From the NCBI GenBank assembly GCA_013388525.1, contig JACAFA010000174.1, positions 1 through 39,339 of the forward strand: a DNA stretch of 39,339 bases, given 5' to 3'. A model generated the notes under the pieces. It was not told the DNA's origin. It did no database searches and worked only from the letters and a program-made list of their open reading frames with translations. Shown piece after piece: positions 1 through 8,700 of this stretch (its first letter is position 1; each line of letters begins with the position of its first letter). The position numbers and the translations under genes were made by a program. Source of the stretch: Ignavibacteriaceae bacterium. Its GTDB lineage: Bacteria > Bacteroidota > Ignavibacteria > Ignavibacteriales > Ignavibacteriaceae.

Positions 1-1553
1 CCTACTTCTTCTGTTGGGTTTGATTCATTTCCCTGGTTATCTACTGATGTTAATTTGAAGTAAAGACTTTCTGCACATGCCGGAATTACAAAATAGTAAA
101 ACGTATCAGGCTGTGAACTGATTAACTTTGTTGAATCTACCTGGAAATTCTTAGTTGTATCATAAAATATTTTATAGTAACCAAAATCTGCTTCTGTGTT
201 ATTGTTCCATCTCAGAGTTACAATGTTGCTGTCAACAGATGCTGTTAAGTTAACAGGAGTTCGTGGAGGAAGATCAACATAGATATAGCTTTCTCCATAA
301 GGTCCTCCGTAAAGACCGATATCACTTCTACTACTGTCCTTATCCAGAATGTTCGGGTCGCCTGAATCTATCAAAGGTGAAAACTTCTGAAGATGAAAAT
401 CCAGATCTCCTTGAGTTGTATCATCATTTACTATCATTGGATTAACTGATAGGTTTGTTGTGTCTGGAGTAAAGCCATAGTAATTGATATCGTTATTCCA
501 GACGTTGTTGTATTGAAATACTAGATTCTGTGTACCCCAGGCTTCTACTCCTCTCTTTGTATTCGTGACCACATTATTCTTTACTGTATGATTCGGACCT
601 ACGCTAATCGTATATTCTAATTCTTGAAAATTCCCTGTTGCATAGTTATCGTATATATATAAATAATTACTACCATTCGTATAGATTGCATCTATTCCCT
701 CCTCGGCATAAATTTTATTATTGAATACCCAGTTTGAGTCTGAAACAAAGCTATGCAGAAAAATGCCATCAATACCACTTTTTAGAATTATTTCGTTGTT
801 TGTTATAGTCGATCTTGTGCCTGGCCCTTTACTGATTCCATCACTTTTCGTTTCTATATAATTCGAATCAATAACTGGTTTGTAACTTGAATTATCGCCA
901 ACTACACTAATACCATCTCCTAGTGATTCATTTAAAGTGAAAATCTCATTTCTGCTAACAATAGAGTTAGAGTTATCAACAGATATACCCCTTCTAAGAT
1001 TTAAAAAGTAATTTTTATATACTTTAATTTCCGTATTGTATAAATACACTCCACTATTTGCATTTGAGAATTTATTTTTTGTTATCATTCCAGTTTGTCC
1101 TATTGTATAAATACCATAACCATAATCAAAATTATTAGATGTAAGGATATAAAAACCTTTAATAAAACAGCTATCAGCTATTTCAACCGCGTGTAAACCT
1201 TGTGGTGGAAAATTTCTACAGTCCACTATGCAAGAATCTGTACCACTCCCGATGAGAGATAAACCCCGTATCATCACAACCTGCTCTTCATAAACTCCGT
1301 TGGCTACGTAAATAGTATCGCCAAAGACACAAACGTTAATGCACTCCTGTATGCTATCAGCGGCGGTTTCCCAGCTTGTGTATGGCGGTATGCTAAGCCC
1401 GGTTTTGCTTACGTATCTTACGGTAGCGTTTACTTCCGCTAAAGATAAAAGATAAAATATCAAAGTAAAAAGCAGGAAGGACAAAGTAAATTTCTGGCAG
1501 TAAATTCCGCTGGTAAGTGTGCTTGTTTTAAGAGAACATTTGTTTGGGTGCAT
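1..1553 (-). CDS. Secreted right-handed beta-helix protein with FnIII-like domain, C terminus cut by window edge
   Basis: The reading frame is open from an ATG at 1553 to the left edge (517 codons), so the C terminus is missing. A GGGAGAC ribosome site (1557-1563) precedes the start. The first ~42 residues have a polar N-terminus, a Leu/Phe-rich core (about 26-38) and an Ala site after EVNA, which suggests export. Next come many short Asn/Gly/Ile-rich turns such as NNEIILKSGIDG, GDGISVV and NNKIYAEEGIDA, typical of parallel beta-helix (NosD/pectate-lyase-like) folds. A GLYGG motif ends the helix. An FnIII-like segment (PPRTPVNLTAS ... VTLRWNNN ... LTSVDNQGNES) reaches the edge. In this group such proteins usually end in a T9SS sorting domain, but that part lies outside the window. 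The substrate is unknown; it could be a polysaccharide-binding or structural surface protein. Confidence 0.8.
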   Translation of the reverse strand, partial: MHPNKCSLKTSTLTSGIYCQKFTLSFLLFTLIFYLLSLAEVNATVRYVSKTGLSIPPYTSWETAADSIQECINVCVFGDTIYVANGVYEEQVVMIRGLSLIGSGTDSCIVDCRNFPPQGLHAVEIADSCFIKGFYILTSNNFDYGYGIYTIGQTGMITKNKFSNANSGVYLYNTEIKVYKNYFLNLRRGISVDNSNSIVSRNEIFTLNESLGDGISVVGDNSSYKPVIDSNYIETKSDGISKGPGTRSTITNNEIILKSGIDGIFLHSFVSDSNWVFNNKIYAEEGIDAIYTNGSNYLYIYDNYATGNFQELEYTISVGPNHTVKNNVVTNTKRGVEAWGTQNLVFQYNNVWNNDINYYGFTPDTTNLSVNPMIVNDDTTQGDLDFHLQKFSPLIDSGDPNILDKDSSRSDIGLYGGPYGESYIYVDLPPRTPVNLTASVDSNIVTLRWNNNTEADFGYYKIFYDTTKNFQVDSTKLISSQPDTFYYFVIPACAESLYFKLTSVDNQGNESNPTEEV

Positions 1554-1624
1554 AATGTCTCCCTTTTTTTACTTACAAATTAAGAAATTATTTTGAGAAA
1601 GGCGAGAGGGGGTAAATAGTTAAT

Positions 1625-3037
1625 TTATATCCCTTCCTCACTAAGCAGGTAAGATATGATTGCAATTGCTGCGGCACCAAGTTCAAACTCTCTCGGATGA
1701 ACAGCATCGAAAGTATCATTTGCTGAATGGTGATAATCCATATAACGCTGATCATCCGGGACGTAACCAAGATGTAACTTTGCATTTTTAATTTTCTGAA
1801 CATCAACTCCACTGCCGCCTTTTCTTATCCATTCGATGTTGGCTTTTTCTAATACAGGAAGCCAGCTTTGCAATCTGCTGATAATTTCGGTTGAATCTGT
1901 TTCGACATAAAATCCTATTGGAGTAAAAGCTCCCCGGTCTGATTCAAGAACTGCAAGATGAGTTTGAGATGAAGTATCAGCAAAGTTAGCGTACTCGATA
2001 GCACCGCGAGTACCGTTCTCCTCGTTAATGAAAAAAACGCATCTCAAAGTTCGTTTTGGCTTAATTCCGATCCGTTTAATCAAATCGAGAGCTTCCATAG
2101 TTTGGATACAACCGGCACCATTATCGTGAGCACCACAGCCAACATCCCAGCTATCAAAATGTCCACCAACTAAAACAACTTCATCAGGAAATTCTGTTCC
2201 ATTAATTTCACCGATTACATTAAATGACTGAGCATCTGGCAAAGTTTTGCAGTTCAACTTCAAATGTAATTTTAGTTTTGGATTTTTCTTTAACTCATCA
2301 CTTAAAAAATCTGAATCAAGATAACCTAATGCAGCGGCTGGTATTTTTGGAATTGTGTTGTTGTAATCCATTACTCCTGTGTGAGGAACATTGTCGTGTT
2401 TTGTAGTTATTGATCTTATGATAACTCCAACGGCTCCGTACTTTGCTGCCTCGATTGCACCGCTGATTCTTTGATTGACTGCTCCTCCATAACCTGAGAA
2501 AGTATTTATCCTGCTTTCATCAAGAGCGCGGCTGAAGAAAACAATTTTGCCTTTTGCTTCAGCTTTTCGTCTTTCAAGTTCTTCAAATGTTTTTACTTCA
2601 ATCACTTTAGCAGTGATACCTTCTTCAGGTGTTGCAATACTTCCACCCAAAGCAAGTACGGAAAGTTCTTTCTTTAAATCTAAAATTCTGCAGCTTTCAA
2701 CTTTGCCGCGTTCCCAATGAGGAACCATTACAGGCTGCAGCCATACTTTATCAAAACCAAGTGACTTCATTTTTTCATAAGCCCAGTTGATTGCCTTTAA
2801 TGAATTTTCTGAGCCGCTCAATCTTGGACCGAATTCGCAAAGCTCCCGAAGATATTCATAACCTTTTCTTTCTTTCAGTGCCGTTTCTACAATCACTTGG
2901 GCAATTTTGTTGTATTCGTCAATTTTTACTGGTTCTTCTTTAATGGTTTGAGTCATAACAGGTATGGAATTAGTTATTAGAAAAAGAAATACAGATAATC
3001 TGAAAAAATAAATCTGATAAGTATTCGAAATGTTCAA
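1625..3037 (-). CDS. Secreted M28 family zinc metallopeptidase (carboxypeptidase Q-like)
   Basis: This is a co-catalytic dizinc exopeptidase of family M28, closest in layout to carboxypeptidase Q/plasma glutamate carboxypeptidase. Residues 1-25 form an export signal. About 130-260 looks like the protease-associated insert. The metal site is complete: His293 in GGHFDSWD, Asp305 in HDNGAG, the Glu339-Glu340 pair in FFINEENG (general base and ligand), Asp367 in ESDRGA and a His at 436/437 in DYHHSANDTFD. Its 470 residues match the family. It should hydrolyse dipeptides or N-terminal residues outside the cytoplasm. No T9SS sorting domain follows the catalytic domain, so it is probably periplasmic or exported by another route. 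It lies on the same strand as the beta-helix gene, 71 bases upstream of it, and diverges from the deiminase gene. Exact substrate is unknown. Confidence 0.9.
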   Translation of the reverse strand: MNISNTYQIYFFRLSVFLFLITNSIPVMTQTIKEEPVKIDEYNKIAQVIVETALKERKGYEYLRELCEFGPRLSGSENSLKAINWAYEKMKSLGFDKVWLQPVMVPHWERGKVESCRILDLKKELSVLALGGSIATPEEGITAKVIEVKTFEELERRKAEAKGKIVFFSRALDESRINTFSGYGGAVNQRISGAIEAAKYGAVGVIIRSITTKHDNVPHTGVMDYNNTIPKIPAAALGYLDSDFLSDELKKNPKLKLHLKLNCKTLPDAQSFNVIGEINGTEFPDEVVLVGGHFDSWDVGCGAHDNGAGCIQTMEALDLIKRIGIKPKRTLRCVFFINEENGTRGAIEYANFADTSSQTHLAVLESDRGAFTPIGFYVETDSTEIISRLQSWLPVLEKANIEWIRKGGSGVDVQKIKNAKLHLGYVPDDQRYMDYHHSANDTFDAVHPREFELGAAAIAIISYLLSEEGI

Positions 3038-3164
3038 AAATGTCTCTAAGAAAATTTTTATGATGATAAGAGAATAGTTAATACAGTAATTATATTTAAG
3101 TCGTAAATTTAATTCATTACAAAAATCAAGAAAATTTGCATCCGAATTTAAGGAAGCTAATAAA

Positions 3165-4913
3165 ATGAAAAAAATTATTTTCGTTCTTTTTCTTTTTACT
3201 ACTACTAATGTTAATCTTTATTCCCAGGATTTACCTCACTGGATGACAGAAGAAGAATCTGTTCTCTGGCAAAGCTATCAGCATCCCGTTAATCCGTTGT
3301 TCTCTGATCCACCGCCATCTCCTGTTCGAGGTATGGCTGAGTGGGAAGAATTGCAGGGAGTTATCATTACCTGGACTTCGCAGCTTACTATTTTAAGGCA
3401 GATTGTTGACTATGCTCAGGAGGAAGGATTAGTATATATAATTTGCAGCGATTCCAACTCAGTAAAAAGTTATCTCCAATCGTACGGTATTCCACTTTAC
3501 AGTATTAAATATCTCATAACATCTTTTAATTCGATCTGGGTTAGAGATTACGGACCTTGGACTGCTTACACAAATGATTTTGATACGCTTAATATTATAG
3601 ACTGGATTTATAACCGACCAAGACCTCTTGATGATGTTACGCCGGTTTTCTTTGCTAACTATATAAATGCACCAATTTATCAGACGACAACATCTCCATA
3701 CAATCTTACTCATACCGGTGGCAATTTAATGGTTGATGGACACGGCACAGCTTTCTCTTCAAAATTAATTCTGAATGAAAACCCAACAAAGACTGAAGCA
3801 CAGATTGATGATATTATGAATAAGTTTTTAGGTGTTAACAGATATATAAAAATGAATAATCTTCCTTACGACCAGATTCATCACATCGATATGCACATGA
3901 AATTGCTTGATGAAGAAACTTTGTTGGTTGGAAAATATCCGACCGGAGTTGCCGATGGTCCTCAGATAGAAGCAAACCTACAATATATTTTAAATAATTT
4001 TCAAACTTGTTTTGGAAGGCCGTATAAAGTTGTGAGAATTCCAATGCCACCAGATCAGAACGGACAATATCCACCGAGCGGTCAATATCGTACTTACACA
4101 AATTCAATGTTTGTTAATAAAACTATTATTGTCCCAACTTATGAACTTCAATATGACACAACTGCTTTGAGAATTTATCGTGAAGCAATGCCCAGTTACA
4201 ATGTTGTGGGAATAAACTGTAATTCTATAATCGGTTCGCTCGGTGCAATTCATTGCATAATGAAAGAGGTTGGGGTTTTTAATCCTGTTTGGATTTCCCA
4301 CGCTAAAATGGATTCTGTAGTTTATGATGAAGATTCAATTGCAATAAGTGCGGTAATAAAAACTAAATCAGGAGTTGCTGAAGCTTCCATTTACTGGACG
4401 ACAGATTCAACATTAGGATTCAATTCATCCAGTATGCAGTTCGTTTCCGGAGATAGTGCAGTTGGATACATTCCTGCACAAATAGACAGCACAGTTATTT
4501 ACTATTATATTTCTGCCACTTCGAACAACGGGAGAACGGTAACCAAACCAATTGTTGCACCTAATGGTTTTTATAAGTTTGTTATTGAAAATTCTGTAAC
4601 TGATGTTAAATACAACTTTCAGCCGGAGGAATTCTATTTATCTCAAAACTATCACAATCCATTTAATCCGTCAACAAAAGTTAAATTTACCATACCATCT
4701 GTCATTGCGAGTGAAACGAAGCAATCTCAAATTGTTACTCTAAAAGTCTATGATATTTTAGGAAACGAAGTTGCAACTTTAGTTAACGAAGAAAAATCTG
4801 CAGGCACGTATGAAGTTGAGTTTAATGCTACAGGATTACCAAGCGGAGTTTATTTTTATCAGTTGAAGACAGGTTCTTTCGTCGAGACGAAAAAAATGGT
4901 CTTGCTGAGATAA
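3165..4913 (+). CDS. Peptidylarginine/agmatine deiminase family protein with T9SS type A sorting domain
   Basis: This is a Porphyromonas-type deiminase (PF04371 fold), which converts a guanidino group to ureido and ammonia. A signal peptide covers residues 1-20 (MKKIIFVLFLF, cleavage near YSQ). The catalytic domain is about 50-375, with Asp128 in WVRDYGPW, His240 and Asp242 in HHIDMH, and nucleophile Cys364 in GSLGAIHC, so the Asp/His/Asp/Cys set is intact. An Ig-like domain follows (about 376-475), then a sorting domain (about 488-582: FYLSQNYHNPFNPST ... GVYFYQL ... KKMVLLR). This order of catalytic, Ig and CTD matches P. gingivalis PPAD, itself a T9SS cargo, so it is probably secreted and anchored at the surface through the SprA system encoded downstream. 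The sorting domain has His where NYPNPFNP normally has Pro, and a 10-residue in-frame repeat insertion. Substrate (free agmatine or peptidyl-arginine) is inferred. The ATG follows a TTAAGGA ribosome site. Confidence 0.9.
   Translation: MKKIIFVLFLFTTTNVNLYSQDLPHWMTEEESVLWQSYQHPVNPLFSDPPPSPVRGMAEWEELQGVIITWTSQLTILRQIVDYAQEEGLVYIICSDSNSVKSYLQSYGIPLYSIKYLITSFNSIWVRDYGPWTAYTNDFDTLNIIDWIYNRPRPLDDVTPVFFANYINAPIYQTTTSPYNLTHTGGNLMVDGHGTAFSSKLILNENPTKTEAQIDDIMNKFLGVNRYIKMNNLPYDQIHHIDMHMKLLDEETLLVGKYPTGVADGPQIEANLQYILNNFQTCFGRPYKVVRIPMPPDQNGQYPPSGQYRTYTNSMFVNKTIIVPTYELQYDTTALRIYREAMPSYNVVGINCNSIIGSLGAIHCIMKEVGVFNPVWISHAKMDSVVYDEDSIAISAVIKTKSGVAEASIYWTTDSTLGFNSSSMQFVSGDSAVGYIPAQIDSTVIYYYISATSNNGRTVTKPIVAPNGFYKFVIENSVTDVKYNFQPEEFYLSQNYHNPFNPSTKVKFTIPSVIASETKQSQIVTLKVYDILGNEVATLVNEEKSAGTYEVEFNATGLPSGVYFYQLKTGSFVETKKMVLLR
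4701..4730 (+). repeat. Dispersed short repeat unit inserted in-frame in the sorting domain
   Basis: The stretch begins GTCATTGCGAGTGAAACGAA and continues GCAATCTCAA. From general knowledge this resembles the short repeat GTCATTGCGAG...GAAGCAATCTC that is scattered through many bacterial genomes, usually between genes. Here it is read in-frame as VIASETKQSQ, between two strands of the CTD (KVKFTIPS and VTLKVYD), where homologous domains have only a short turn. Confidence 0.65.
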
Positions 4914-4924
4914 TTAGTGGTAAC

Positions 4925-4987
4925 TGGTCTCCTGACCAATCCGCATATAAATTAATAAAAAATTTGGAACTGACAGGAGTCCGTTCC
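4925..4987. repeat. Twin hairpins with complementary loops
   Basis: Hairpin 1 is TGGTC-TCCT-GACCA (4925-4938). Hairpin 2 is GGAACTGAC-AGGA-GTCCGTTCC (4966-4987), with one mismatch in its stem. The four-base loops TCCT and AGGA are reverse complements, so the two could pair as kissing loops. The element fills most of the 92-base gap between the deiminase and cupin genes. It has no T-tract, so it is not a standard terminator. It may be a dispersed repeat or an mRNA-processing element. Confidence 0.45.
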
Positions 4988-5005
4988 CTACATTAAAATA
5001 AATCA

Positions 5006-5509
5006 ATGCATCCGAAAGCTCAGAAATACATAAAGCAGCTTCAGCTTAAAAAACATCCCGAAGGCGGTTACTTCAGGGAAGTTTATCGTTCAGGTGAAAG
5101 AATCCTTCCGACTCAGCTGCCTAAACGCTATAAATCCTCCCGGAATTTTTCTACATCAATTTATTTCTTACTGGAAGGAAAACAGTTTTCAGCATTTCAT
5201 CTTCTTCAATCAGATGAGATCTGGCATTTTTATGATGGAAGTTCTGTGCTTCTTTACATCATTAATCAAAAGGGAGAAATCAGCAATAAAAAATTGGGAA
5301 AGAAAAAAGGTTGTGATCTTCAAATTGCAATCGAGAAGCAAAACTGGTTTGCTGCTGAATTAGAAGATAAAAAATCATTTGCACTTTTCGGCTGTACGGT
5401 TTCTCCCGGTTTTGAGTTTGAGGACTTTGAACTCGGGAAGAGAAATCATCTTATTAAAAAATTTCCCCAGCATTCTGCTGTGATAAAAAGACTTACAAAA
5501 TCCTCCTGA
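5006..5509 (+). CDS. Cupin domain-containing protein (DUF985 family)
   Basis: A small cytoplasmic single-domain cupin of the DUF985/Cupin_5 family, 167 residues, the usual length. Family hallmarks are HPEGGYFREVYRS (about 17-29), TSIYFLLEG (about 49-57), FHLLQSDEIWHFYDG (about 64-78), NWFAAELE and CTVSPGFEFEDFEL near the C terminus. Histidines in the second and fourth motifs line the barrel and may bind a metal or sugar-like ligand. The biochemical role of the family is not settled; some members have been linked to sugar or nucleotide-sugar chemistry. There is no signal peptide. The ATG at 5006 has only a weak upstream purine run, and the twin-hairpin element lies just ahead of it. It appears to be a single gene unrelated to its secretion neighbours. 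Confidence 0.88.
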   Translation: MHPKAQKYIKQLQLKKHPEGGYFREVYRSGERILPTQLPKRYKSSRNFSTSIYFLLEGKQFSAFHLLQSDEIWHFYDGSSVLLYIINQKGEISNKKLGKKKGCDLQIAIEKQNWFAAELEDKKSFALFGCTVSPGFEFEDFELGKRNHLIKKFPQHSAVIKRLTKSS

Positions 5510-5731
5510 TGTATCGTTTAAAAATCACAAATCATCCTTAACCTGGCTACCAAAATTCTACCCCGTTTACAAGTTGTTTAGGATATATATTTTCCTTGCA
5601 ATTTTGATTGTTTCGCTTAAATTTCGATAGAAAAAAATATTGATTTACCAGATTTTTCAATATAAACAGGAAAGGATAAACTATAGATTAATTTTTACAA
5701 TTTCTTATTAGTTAATTACTGATATATCCTT

Positions 5732-5743
5732 AAAGGAAAATTC
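5732..5743 (+). promoter_or_regulatory. Ribosome binding site deciding the sprA start
   Basis: AAAGGA at 5732-5737, then a 6-base spacer, precedes the ATC codon at 5744. The TTG at 5801 has no comparable purine-rich sequence at the right distance. This is the main argument for starting sprA at 5744. Confidence 0.45.
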
Positions 5744-8700
5744 ATCAAACACCGGGTCCTAAATCTGGCAAAAGAGATTCTTCGCATTTCTCTTTTTGCT
5801 TTGGTTATATTTTTTGCAGGAATCAACCTTGGATTCCATTCTCCGGAAAAACCACAGCTCAATCAATCAATGTGGTTCGATGCTGTTTTTAAAACGCTTC
5901 ATTCTGACTACTATCAAAATCTTCTTCATGAAAAAGATGAAGAACAAGAACCAAGTCTTGTTTTAACAAAAAAGGAAAACCAGCTCACCTCTTTAAATCT
6001 TATGCAATATCTTCTTCCGCCAAAAGCGCCTAATGAATTGGAATTTGATTTTGAAATACCTGATTCTGATTCCGGTGAAACGAAGAAGGAGGAAGAGGAA
6101 AACATTGAGCTTGATCCAACTTTAAACTTTAAAGATTCAACAGAAATTTTAGCGGATTCACTTCTTGCAAAAGAGGATACTGTAAAAATTGATTGGAGAA
6201 CATTAGACTCTACAGCGAGGCTAGAGCATTTCAGATTTCAAAGAGAAGATAAACCTTATGTTGAAGTAAGTGAAAAAAAACAATCTAAGTTTTTTGCCCA
6301 GCCAACATCAAATTATAAGCAGCGTACCGTAAAAATAGATTCTGCCGGACAGTTTGTTGAAGTGCGTGAAAAAGTCGGTACACACGAACCAAAATTATTA
6401 CTGAGAATGCCCATTGATGATTACGTTCAACTGAAACTTGCGCTTAAAGAAAGAGAAGACTGGGAAAAAATTGCATACGCTTATGAATTGAAATCAGGAA
6501 CGGTTGGTTTAGGTGAATTGATTACAAGTTTCACTGATTTTGAAATTCCTCTGCCGAGTGTTGGTGTGCTAAGTATTTTTGGTGAACCAAAGATAAGTCT
6601 AAAAATAGGCGGCTCTGTTCAGATTCACGGAGCGTGGAGAAGCGAAACAACAGAAGGTGTAACTGCAAATCGTCTTGGCAACACAAGGAATGAACCTGAC
6701 TTCAAGCAGCAGGTGCAGATAAATGTTAGCGGAACGATTGGTGATAAACTTAATATTAATGCAGACTGGAATACCGAAAGAACTTTTGAATATGAAAACC
6801 AGTTGAAAATTAAATACACAGGTTACGAAGATGAAATCATTCAGAGTATTGAAGCAGGAAACGTTTCGATGCAAACTCCATCGCTCATCGGCGGTGCAGA
6901 AGCTCTCTTTGGAGTTAAAGCTTTGTTTAAGATGGGACCATTTAAGCTGACAGCTCTTGCAAGTCAAAAGAAAGGTGAAACAAAAGAAGTTTCTGTTTCT
7001 GGTGGTACCACTTCCCAGGATTATCAGGTGAGAGCTTATGATTATTCAGAGAATCATTACTTCGTAGATAAAATTTATGCGGATAGAAATCTAAAGCTTT
7101 TTGAAAATTATTATAGTAAGATTCCATCGCAGTTTGACCCTGAGTATAACGTTAATGAAATTGAAGTCTGGAAATCAATCAACCAGATTGTAGCTGATCA
7201 ATCAAAAATCAGATATGCAAATTGTTTTATTGACTTAGCGCCAATTTCACCGGGTGGTTCTTATCCTGATTCATTAAAACAGCCATTAGAAAATCCAAGA
7301 GCAGGCAGAGAAGAAACAGGAAGATTTTTAAAGCTGGAAGAGGGAACGGATTATGTACTTCACCCGGAAACCGGTTACATATCCTTTAAAACAACTTTAA
7401 ACGAAACAGATATAATTGGTGTGGCATTTAAGCAAGGACCGGGTAGTGTAAGAACTTATGGTCAATTTTTAAATACTGTAACACAAACGGATACTCTCAT
7501 CGTTTTAAAACTTGTTAAACCAAAAAACTTACAGCCAACATATACAGAAGCATGGAGTTTAAGATTAAAAAATATTTATCCCACCGGTGCAAGAAACGTT
7601 AAGCAGGAAGGTTTTGAATTTAAAATAAAATATGAAGTAGTAGGTCAGGAACCATCGGAAGAATTACCTACCGCAAATGGAAACGTAAGATTGATTCAGG
7701 CATTTGGATTTGACCAGCAGGGATCCGGGGGAAGTCCAAATCCCGATAATATTTTTGACTGGAGACCAGGGCTGACAATATTTCCTGAAACCGGTGAAAT
7801 AATTTTTCCTACTTTGGAACCATTTGGCAGAGATATTCCTCCTGATCTTTCAGATAAGAAATATCAATCAATTTATGATACTACTAAAACTTATGCACGT
7901 CAGGATAAAGCAGCAGACAAATGGGTTTTTACTGGTAAAAATACCGGTACTAGTTCTGCAACTTATCAACTCGGATTTAATATTGTTGAGAACTCGGTTA
8001 AAGTTCGTCTTAATGGAAGAGAATTAAGGGAAGGAACAGACTATACAGTAGATTACAATATTGGGCAGTTGACAATCAGGAATGAAGCAGCGTTGGTTCC
8101 CGGTGCTGATCTTAAAATATCTTATGAACAAAATGATTTGTTTCAACTTGCGTCCAAAACACTTCTCGGTGCAAGAGGAATTTATGATTTTTCTGATAAG
8201 ACATCACTTGGTTTTACTATTATGAATCTCAACCAGGAAACTTTAAGTGATAAAGTTAGAATTGGTGAAGAGCCTTTAAGTAATACAATTTACGGAGTTG
8301 ATTTTAAAACAAGTGCTGATTTACCATTCTTAACAAATACACTCGATTTTTTGATTTCAACAAGAGAGATGTCATCCTTCACATTTAATGGTGAGTATGC
8401 GTATATGTCTCCTGATCCAAACACAAAAAAGAGTACCATCGCAGAAGATAACGGAGAAAGTATTGCATACATTGATGACTTTGAAGGAGCTAAAAGAATT
8501 ATCCCAATTGGTGTTAATTATACAGGCTGGAAAGATTTAAGTGTTCCTGAAGGTTTAAATATAATTGGCGGTTTAAGCAGACAGCAGAGGATGACCTTTA
8601 AAGCAAAAAGTATCTGGTTTACTGTAACTCCCTCAGATGTTGTGGTTGATAGTATTTACGGCGGAAGAAAGCAGGTTGCCCGTTCTGATCAGCAAATAAC

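Noticed and set aside
6599..6967. Minus-strand frames inside sprA (for example 122 codons)
   Set aside because: They are shadows of a continuous 6.8-kb coding frame with clear family motifs.
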